The notes below the pieces were generated by a model that saw only the letters and a program-made list of their open reading frames with translations, was not told the origin of the DNA and did not search any database. DNA of 5,666 nt. It comes from Chloroflexota bacterium (GTDB lineage Bacteria > Chloroflexota > Dehalococcoidia > Lucifugimonadales > Lucifugimonadaceae). Below are positions 1 through 5,064 of this stretch, one piece after another. Positions within the stretch are counted from its first letter, which is position 1. Each line of letters opens with the position of its first letter. The stretch lies in NCBI GenBank assembly GCA_002730795.1, contig PCAX01000023.1, forward strand, positions 1 through 5,666. Direction: 5' to 3'. The translations under genes were made by a program, and so were the position numbers.

Positions 1-1
1 T

Positions 2-457
2 GCAACTAATAAAGGTCCCGGTTTAATAACTGCTGGAGAATCTTGGCAAGTGACCGCAGCTGAGGCTGAACATGTCCAACCATTTTTGGATTCACTGGCA
101 TATCGTATCGATACAGACGAAGGGTCTGTGGTAGTAACTGGAGATACAGCTCCTTGCGAATCCATAAATAAATTATCTAAAGGGGCTGATGTATTAATGA
201 TGATGTGTTGGGATAGCCATGACCAAATGAAAGGAACTGAGCATGAAAAAGCCTCATCATCGATAAAATCAGCATCTGAAACAGCGGCTGAAGCAAACGT
301 GAAGAAATTGGTGATGGTCCACATTGGTTCTCGATTGAGCACCCCTGAAATGAAAATTATGAGAGATATAGAAGCTTCAAATGTTTGGGATGGGGATATT
401 GTTTGGGGGGAAGAACTCATGAAAATACCTTTGTCAGGAATGTCAGATAATGGGTAA
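2..457 (+). CDS. Metallo-beta-lactamase-fold hydrolase (RNase Z-like), C-terminal part, truncated by the left window edge
   Basis: The reading frame is open from the first complete codon at position 2 to the TAA at 455-457, so 151 residues are visible and the start lies outside the window. A GTG at 50 is in frame, but the sequence before it reads as normal protein, so it is not the true start. Three conserved elements of the C-terminal half of the fold are present: a His (codon 71-73) before the stretch LDSLAYRI; the GDTAPC motif, whose Asp (codon 143-145) is the expected bridging zinc ligand; and VMVHIGS, whose His (codon 320-322) is the expected last zinc ligand. The segment KGADVLMMMCWD follows the usual layout of these RNase Z/arylsulfatase-like hydrolases. 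The HxHxDH motif would lie upstream and cannot be checked. There is no membrane segment in the visible part, so a soluble cytoplasmic zinc hydrolase is likely. The substrate is unknown. The gene overlaps the next one by 8 bases, which indicates an operon. Confidence 0.85.
   Translation, partial: ATNKGPGLITAGESWQVTAAEAEHVQPFLDSLAYRIDTDEGSVVVTGDTAPCESINKLSKGADVLMMMCWDSHDQMKGTEHEKASSSIKSASETAAEANVKKLVMVHIGSRLSTPEMKIMRDIEASNVWDGDIVWGEELMKIPLSGMSDNG
436..440 (+). promoter_or_regulatory. Ribosome binding site for the CocE/NonD-type hydrolase, inside the upstream gene
   Basis: AGGAA lies 9 bases before the ATG at 450 and within the last codons of the metallo-hydrolase gene. Its position supports ATG 450 as the start. 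It also implies that translation of the second gene is coupled to the first, because the stop at 455-457 lies just past the start codon. Confidence 0.55.
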
Positions 458-2237
458 TAAACAATACCCTATAAAAAATCCTGTACCAACAAAAATCGAA
501 CGAAATCTCGAATGTGTAGTAAGGGACGGCATAATCCTCCGTGCCGACGTATATCATCCGGACGAAAAATCAAAATGCCCCGTTTTAGTTTGTAGGACCC
601 CATATAATAAGTTGACCGATAGATACGTAAAAACTGCTGCTGATCTTGCATCTCGTGGATATTGTGTTGTCGTACAGGATTTTAGGGGAAGATATGCTTC
701 TGATGGTGAATATCTGTGGATGTGGAGAGAGAGATCGGAAACCTTTGATGCTCTTGATGGTTTTGACACGATTGAATGGGCCTCTACTTTGCCATGGTCC
801 GACGGAAGAGTTGGAACATGGGGGCACTCTAATGCTTCATGGGCAGTTTGGATGACTTTGGATTCTGTTCCCCCTCATTTATTCAGTGCTTTGGCGAGTG
901 GAATATCGCAAAATATTTTAGATATTAATTTCGGTATATTTGAAACTGGTAGAAGGCTTGAATGGACCTATATGATGGCTGCAGATATGCGTAAAAGATT
1001 AGGAAAAAACGATGGGCCTACTGATCCAGTATCTGCCACTGAAATTTGGCACCAGGTTGAAAGAGGAAAGTACATATGGTGGCTTCCATTATCAAAAATC
1101 CCAGAAAGTGTATTTGGACCCATTAATTCTCAGTTGCAAACTTACCATCGAAATCAAAATCAAGAATTTCAGCATTTTGATGATATTCATAGCAAAGTTA
1201 ATTGCCCAGTTTTTCAGATAACGGGTTGGTGGGATCGTCTTATAGGTACATTAGATAATTTTCACGGGCTAACCGTAAACGGTAAAAGACATTTAGTAAA
1301 CCGACATAGAATAGTTGTTGGACCTTGGGGTCATGATGCTACACAATTTGCTAGAAAAATCGGTCCGATAGATTATGGATATGAGGCTGAAAGTTCCTAT
1401 GCTGAGTTGATTGCCAGATGGTACGATTCAGAATTCAAAAAAATCGATAATGGCCTGACCGAAGAAAAACCTGTTCAATTATTTATTCTTGGAGATAATA
1501 AGTGGAGAGGAGAAGATAAGTGGCCTATATCCCGAACCAAGTACATTGATTTTTATTTAGGGTCACTAGGAAATGCCAATACATTAAACGGTGATGGTTT
1601 TCTTTCAACGACAAATCAAAGCTTGCCGAATGAAGATCTTGTAATTACGGATGAGCGATCTGCAATACAGTTTGAGTACGATAGTTTTTTATACGATCCC
1701 AGAGATCCTGTTATGAGTTTAATGAGGGCTGATTCTCAGGCCGCCCCCGTAGATCAAAAACCTCATGATCACCGAATGGATATTTTATTTTATGAGACTC
1801 CTGTTTTTCAAAAAAGAGTTGAATTTACTGGTCCGGTTGAACTTTTTCTATGGGCCTCGACCGATGGGCATGATACCGATTGGACGGCGAAAATTTCTAT
1901 AGTTCACGAAGATAATTTGGCGATAAATCTAACTTATGGTATACAAAGGGCCATTTATCGAGATGGTTTTAATAATCCATCGTTAATTGAACCAAACAAA
2001 CCGTATTTGTATAAATTAAAAATAAATCCCATAGGTTGTGCGTTTTTGCCCGGACAAAAGCTCCGTTTATGTGTGTCAAGTTCTGATTTTCCCAACTTTG
2101 ACCGCAACCATAATACCGGTAAACCTTATTGGAAAGACAATGATATGAGGACTGCTTCCCAAAAAATTTTCCATTCAAAAAAAATGCCTTCTAAACTTGT
2201 ACTTCCTTGGATCCCTAATGAACCTCAAACAAACTGA
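450..2237 (+). CDS. CocE/NonD family (peptidase S15-like) alpha/beta hydrolase
   Basis: Complete 595-residue protein, about the length of bacterial cocaine esterase (CocE) and its relatives. These are serine hydrolases that cleave acyl esters or amides. The N-terminal S15 alpha/beta-hydrolase domain covers roughly residues 18-300. It includes RTPYNK (49-54), whose Tyr52 matches the oxyanion-hole Tyr of the family, and QDFRGRYASDGE (76-87), the conserved RG-x-x-x-S-x-G region. The nucleophile elbow is GHSNAS (125-130), with Ser127 as the likely nucleophile. The acid is probably Asp262 in TGWWDR, and the base His295 in GPWGHD. A helical cap region lies between the elbow and the Asp. The C-terminal jelly-roll domain (about 345-590) is recognisable from GPVELFLWAST and LPGQKLRLCVSSSDFPNF. 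No signal peptide is seen, so it is probably cytoplasmic. The elbow lacks the usual second Gly and the Tyr after the Ser. The true substrate (ester, peptide or beta-lactam-like amide) cannot be told from sequence. It overlaps the upstream gene by 8 bases. Confidence 0.93.
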   Translation: MGNKQYPIKNPVPTKIERNLECVVRDGIILRADVYHPDEKSKCPVLVCRTPYNKLTDRYVKTAADLASRGYCVVVQDFRGRYASDGEYLWMWRERSETFDALDGFDTIEWASTLPWSDGRVGTWGHSNASWAVWMTLDSVPPHLFSALASGISQNILDINFGIFETGRRLEWTYMMAADMRKRLGKNDGPTDPVSATEIWHQVERGKYIWWLPLSKIPESVFGPINSQLQTYHRNQNQEFQHFDDIHSKVNCPVFQITGWWDRLIGTLDNFHGLTVNGKRHLVNRHRIVVGPWGHDATQFARKIGPIDYGYEAESSYAELIARWYDSEFKKIDNGLTEEKPVQLFILGDNKWRGEDKWPISRTKYIDFYLGSLGNANTLNGDGFLSTTNQSLPNEDLVITDERSAIQFEYDSFLYDPRDPVMSLMRADSQAAPVDQKPHDHRMDILFYETPVFQKRVEFTGPVELFLWASTDGHDTDWTAKISIVHEDNLAINLTYGIQRAIYRDGFNNPSLIEPNKPYLYKLKINPIGCAFLPGQKLRLCVSSSDFPNFDRNHNTGKPYWKDNDMRTASQKIFHSKKMPSKLVLPWIPNEPQTN

Positions 2238-2240
2238 TCG

Positions 2241-3290
2241 TTAATTTCTAAATGGGTGGCGCAGTGTTATTATTTTCTCAGCCGGTTTATACCAACCTTG
2301 GTCACTATATTGTGAGGTGTGTAAATAGCATTGTATTTTCACAGTTTTTGATCCTTTAGTAAACGTTAATAAACGACTCATGGGAATGTTTTTTTTCCCG
2401 TGATAACGGCTAAGAGCTGAAACGTTGGCAAAATTAACACCCCATTTTTTTTCTATATGACTCCTACCATTGATTTCATCGTCGGGATTTGTGTGGGTAT
2501 GTCCTCCAAGCCATACGTCCATTGCGGGTTGATTTTCGGATAAAAAATTTTCTATCTTCCCGGAATCAGGCTGAGTTCCAACGAAGTAAATAAAAGATGA
2601 ACCTTGGGGAGCTCCATCGTTAAATTTGCCATGATATCCCCCTTCGCATCCTTCATTTAATCCAGTCGCTACAGTGGTTTCTTTTAACATGTGATGAGCA
2701 CAAGTTATAATGATTTTCCCAGGGTTTTCCTTAATTTTTTTTCTCCACCACGAAAAAGTTTCCTCACTTATTGCCCCGGCTGGATAACCGCCATAACTTC
2801 CTCGACCGATTGGAGGAGGGAGATCGTTACGGTCAGCCAACATTAGAAAAATAATATTACCGACTTCGAAAGAATAGCGTTCCCAAGTTCCTTCAATTGG
2901 GAATGGACGATTATTACTATTGACACGCGAATACTTGGGATTTTCACCAGTAGGGTCGATCCATTTTCTGAACCACCACTGTAACTTTTCTTTGTGAGTG
3001 GTTGCATCATGATTTCCTATAAGATCATAGAAATGTTCACGAGGATGCTTTTTAGATTCATTATATTGTGAAACTACTAATTCACCTTCCTCATCATTTG
3101 GTGCAATTTGTGATCCTGAAAAATCTCCCAAATTAACAGCTATAGTCCACTCAAAAGGTGTCCCACCTTCTGATCCTCCTGTTTCTGATTGTGTAATTGC
3201 CTCTTTTAGACTATGTCTGCCATATTTAATATCAGTTCCGACATGAGCATCTGAAATTGCCCAAAGTTTAAATTCTCTTAATTTTTGCAT
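2241..3290 (-). CDS. Calcineurin-like metallophosphoesterase
   Basis: Complete 349-residue protein with the full set of binuclear-metal motifs of the calcineurin-like phosphoesterase superfamily. These are SDAHVG (Asp14 and His16), LGDFSG (Asp56), GNHD (Asn93, His94), CAHH (His199 or His200) and GGHTHTN (His264, His266). The family hydrolyses phosphomono- or diesters with two metal ions; no substrate can be assigned here. There is no signal peptide or membrane segment, and the metal site begins only 13 residues from the start, so ATG 3290 is a sensible start and the protein is probably cytoplasmic. Insertions between GNHD and CAHH, including a Gly-rich segment near 160-173, are longer than in minimal members. 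No clear Shine-Dalgarno site precedes the ATG: the bases before it, read on this strand, are AAAAAACTGT. The stop is 3 bases from the stop of the convergent hydrolase gene. An A8 run near codons 299-301 contains an in-phase slippery heptamer, noted under findings. Confidence 0.9.
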   Translation of the reverse strand: MQKLREFKLWAISDAHVGTDIKYGRHSLKEAITQSETGGSEGGTPFEWTIAVNLGDFSGSQIAPNDEEGELVVSQYNESKKHPREHFYDLIGNHDATTHKEKLQWWFRKWIDPTGENPKYSRVNSNNRPFPIEGTWERYSFEVGNIIFLMLADRNDLPPPIGRGSYGGYPAGAISEETFSWWRKKIKENPGKIIITCAHHMLKETTVATGLNEGCEGGYHGKFNDGAPQGSSFIYFVGTQPDSGKIENFLSENQPAMDVWLGGHTHTNPDDEINGRSHIEKKWGVNFANVSALSRYHGKKNIPMSRLLTFTKGSKTVKIQCYLHTSQYSDQGWYKPAEKIITLRHPFRN

Positions 3291-3304
3291 ACAGTTTTTT
3301 GACC

Positions 3305-3310
3305 AGTATA
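3305..3310 (-). promoter_or_regulatory. Candidate -10 element upstream of the metallophosphoesterase gene
   Basis: Read on the minus strand, TATACT (one mismatch to TATAAT) sits 14 bases before the ATG at 3290. No recognisable -35 hexamer is found at the usual distance. If it is used, the transcript would have a leader of only about 8 bases, which would fit the lack of a Shine-Dalgarno site. In AT-rich DNA such a match can easily arise by chance. Confidence 0.2.
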
Positions 3311-3362
3311 AGCATTGATAAATTGGCGTTATCTTGTGTTTTTGATATGAGGTTGAATTTAG

Positions 3363-3438
3363 TGGCGCCCCTGACAGGACTCGAACCTGTGACTCGCAGT
3401 TTAGGAAACTGCTGCTCTATCCTCTGAGCTACAGGGGC
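3363..3438 (-). tRNA. tRNA-Arg, anticodon CCU, with encoded CCA
   Basis: The minus strand folds into a full cloverleaf of 76 bases including CCA. The acceptor stem GCCCCTG pairs with CAGGGGC over 7 base pairs. A TA linker is followed by a D arm closed by GCTC/GAGC with loop AGAGGATA. The anticodon stem GCAGT/ACTGC encloses the loop TTCCTAA, giving anticodon CCT (3403-3405 on the plus strand). The variable loop is GAGTC, and the T stem ACAGG/CCTGT holds the loop TTCGAGT. The discriminator base is G (3366), followed by an encoded CCA (3363-3365). This tRNA reads the AGG arginine codon. It is co-oriented with the metallophosphoesterase gene 72 bases downstream, with no hairpin plus T-run between them. 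Confidence 0.97.
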
Positions 3439-3447
3439 ATTAGTCCT

Positions 3448-3453
3448 ATTCTA
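3448..3453 (-). promoter_or_regulatory. Candidate -10 element of the tRNA-Arg gene
   Basis: On the minus strand TAGAAT matches TATAAT at 5 of 6 positions and is preceded directly by TG. It lies 9 bases upstream of the tRNA 5' end, a typical distance for a tRNA promoter with a very short leader. The best -35-like hexamer, TTTACA, is 20 bases further upstream, so the pairing is imperfect. Confidence 0.3.
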
Positions 3454-3610
3454 CAGTGGAAGCAGTTTTTTCCTGTAAACAACTGATTTTTTAATTGTAA
3501 TTAACCAATAACTTAAATTTTTTTTGATATTTTATGCCTAGTTGTGTACTAAAGGTTCATCATATTGAAAAATTTAATATGGATTCTTTTTACGGCACTA
3601 GTTGCTTATC

Positions 3611-3615
3611 GGGAG
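3611..3615 (+). promoter_or_regulatory. Ribosome binding site that sets the start of the racemase-type gene at ATG 3620
   Basis: GGGAG followed by four A bases precedes ATG 3620. The in-frame TTG at 3602, which would add six residues, has no such site in front of it and would place this sequence inside the coding region. The short spacing (4 bases) is slightly tight but usable. Confidence 0.55.
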
Positions 3616-3619
3616 AAAA

Positions 3620-4834
3620 ATGAAGATAAAAAAAATTGAAACAATAACAAGTAACGAATTTACCGAAGTTTGTTGGGTTCGAATACATACTGATGATGGG
3701 CGAGTTGGATTAGGAGAAACGTGGTATCTACCACAATCTGTCTCATCTGTTATTCACGAATTATTCGCCCCGCAAATGATTGGGCTAAATCCTATCGAAA
3801 AAGATGAAATTTGGAACCGTTTGTTTCGGTTGATGAGTGTATTTACATATTCTGGGGCTGAGCTTAGGGCACTTTCCGCTATTGATATTGCTCTTTGGGA
3901 CCTGGTTGGGCAAGCATTGGAACAGCCTATATATAACTTACTTGGAGGAAAAGTAAGAGATAAAGTGAAGATATACAACACTATAGGTAGTTATGGAGAT
4001 TATCAGGACAATGAATTTGAACAAAAAGATCCCGTAGGCTTAGCCCAAAGCCTTTTGGATGAAGGTATTGATGTAATGAAATGTTACTATCTTGCTCCGT
4101 TCTCCGAAAATTCAGGAGGTAACTACATTTCATCTAAGGATTTAAAAAATGCTCTTAAACCTTTATCAATTCAAAGAAAAATGCTTGGTGATCAAATCGA
4201 AATAGCGCATGATGGTGCAGGGGCTTGGCAGCTAACTCCTGCAGTTAAAATTGTAAAGGCTATGGAAGAATACGATATTTTGTGGCAAGAAGAAATGATT
4301 CAACCAGTTAATGTATCGACACACAAGAAACTTGCTGAAGAAACGAAGACACCTATATGTGCAGCGGAGAGATTGATGACTCGCTGGGGATTTCGTGAAT
4401 ACATAGAGCAAGGAGTGGCAGAAATAGTTATGCCTGATCTTGTTTGGACAGGTGGTATAAGTGAAACAAAGAAAATAGCCGATTTTGCGGAGGTTTATCA
4501 AACTCCCATTGCACCCCACGATTGGACAGGACCTGTGAATGTTTTCGCCTGTGCCCACATTTCTTTAAGTAGTCAAAACTTTATGATTCAGGAAACTAAT
4601 CGAGCTTATTATAAGGGGTGGTATCATAAATTCGTTGAACCTAACATCTTGATAGAGGACGGATATATTTTGCCTACCGAGGAGCCCGGATTAGGTACCA
4701 GGTTAAGGAGTGATGTGCTAGAAAGATCAGATATCCAAGTTAGAGTAACTGATGAGGCGGCAAATTGGAACGTAGTTGGTTTCATAGATCCTGGACAAAA
4801 AGTCCCCAACTATTTTTCACGAAATACGTCGTAG
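3620..4834 (+). CDS. Mandelate racemase/muconate lactonizing enzyme family protein (enolase superfamily), probable acid-sugar dehydratase
   Basis: Starting at ATG 3620 the protein has 404 residues, the usual size for this family. The N-terminal capping domain shows DDGRVGLGETWY (25-36). The motif LSAIDIALWDLVGQ (85-98), followed by YNLLGG (105-110), is the classic link into the barrel. In the (beta/alpha)7-beta barrel, Lys154 lies in MKCYY at the end of the second strand. The Mg2+ ligands are Asp198 (AHDGAGAW), Glu224 or Glu225 (LWQEEMIQP) and Glu250 (AAER). Asp273 (MPDLVWTGG) and His300 (APHDWTG) form the His-Asp dyad typical of the mandelate racemase subgroup, and Glu325 lies in QETN. Together these predict proton abstraction next to a carboxylate, most likely dehydration or epimerisation of a sugar acid. 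The second residue of the usual Lys-x-Lys is Tyr156, so a simple two-base racemase is less likely. The C-terminal block PGLGTRLRSDVLER (355-368) is shared by many uncharacterised members. The protein is cytoplasmic. The exact substrate is unknown. Confidence 0.93.
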   Translation: MKIKKIETITSNEFTEVCWVRIHTDDGRVGLGETWYLPQSVSSVIHELFAPQMIGLNPIEKDEIWNRLFRLMSVFTYSGAELRALSAIDIALWDLVGQALEQPIYNLLGGKVRDKVKIYNTIGSYGDYQDNEFEQKDPVGLAQSLLDEGIDVMKCYYLAPFSENSGGNYISSKDLKNALKPLSIQRKMLGDQIEIAHDGAGAWQLTPAVKIVKAMEEYDILWQEEMIQPVNVSTHKKLAEETKTPICAAERLMTRWGFREYIEQGVAEIVMPDLVWTGGISETKKIADFAEVYQTPIAPHDWTGPVNVFACAHISLSSQNFMIQETNRAYYKGWYHKFVEPNILIEDGYILPTEEPGLGTRLRSDVLERSDIQVRVTDEAANWNVVGFIDPGQKVPNYFSRNTS

Positions 4835-5064
4835 ACAGTATTAACGTATTTGAATGATGTTTTCAATAAACGTGTTCTGATAATTGGGAAAAACACGGTA
4901 AGAGAAAAATTCATAATGGACATCCTATTTCACAAATGAAAAATGTAATAAATCACGATAAAATGCTCTACAGTTTTTTTTGATGAGTGAAATCAGTGGG
5001 CATTTGTTTATAATTTCTAAATGTGATTACATAATAACTTCTATATTCTGGAGATAGAGAAACA
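4835..5064. other. AT-rich intergenic spacer before the transketolase-like gene
   Basis: These 230 bases have stops in all frames at short intervals and no credible gene. Two weak hairpins overlap just after the racemase-type stop. One pairs ACGT/ACGT and TTGAA/TTCAA (4844-4873); the other pairs CGTGTT/AACACG (4871-4897). They share bases, so they exclude each other, and neither is followed directly by a T-run, so neither is a convincing intrinsic terminator. A T8 run at 4974-4981 has no stem before it. A candidate -10 lies at 5009-5014. Confidence 0.5.
5009..5014 (+). promoter_or_regulatory. Candidate -10 element of the transketolase-like gene
   Basis: A perfect TATAAT lies 50 bases before the ATG at 5065, which would give a leader of roughly 44 bases. 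The nearest -35-like hexamer, TTGATG (4980-4985), is 23 bases upstream, too far for a standard sigma-70 pair. The element is plausible but uncertain in such AT-rich sequence. Confidence 0.27.

Larger units (their letters stand above)
3439..3619. other. Divergent intergenic region between the tRNA-Arg gene (-) and the racemase-type gene (+)
   Basis: This 181-base stretch has no credible coding frame. It should hold the promoters of both flanking transcripts. For the tRNA, a TAGAAT element (3448-3453, minus strand) lies 9 bases before the mature 5' end. A TTTACA hexamer (3474-3479, minus strand) is present, but the spacer is 20 bases, longer than optimal. T-runs at 3487-3492 and 3518-3525 read as A-tracts on the minus strand upstream of that element and could act like an UP element. 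For the plus-strand gene I find only weak matches, such as TTGAAA at 3565-3570. A short AT-only inverted repeat (TTAATT/AATTAA, 3491-3504) is probably compositional. Confidence 0.5.

Noticed and set aside
469..855. Several open frames of 60-80 codons antisense to, or in another frame of, the start of the serine hydrolase gene
   Set aside because: The hydrolase frame is supported by conserved family motifs throughout, and the alternative frames show no recognisable domain.
3363..3385. tRNA 3' end as an attachment site of an integrated element
   Set aside because: No direct repeat of the tRNA 3' end, no integrase and no composition break is seen in the window.
3491..3504. Inverted repeat TTAATT-GT-AATTAA as an operator
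   Set aside because: It is made only of A and T in the arms, is short, and lies in strongly AT-rich DNA, so chance is sufficient.
3602..3619. TTG start at 3602 for the racemase-type gene
   Set aside because: ATG 3620 has GGGAG just upstream and starts directly at the family's first strand; the TTG has no ribosome site.
4232..4558. Antisense open frame of 108 codons inside the racemase-type gene
   Set aside because: It lies entirely opposite conserved metal-ligand and His-Asp motifs. Its translation is Cys/Phe/Ser-rich and resembles no domain.
4970..4981. ACAGTTTTTT repeated at 3291-3300 and 4970-4979, with a near copy at 3462-3471, as a possible shared regulatory motif
   Set aside because: The matches are mostly a T-run, their positions and orientation relative to genes differ, and no longer shared sequence surrounds them.
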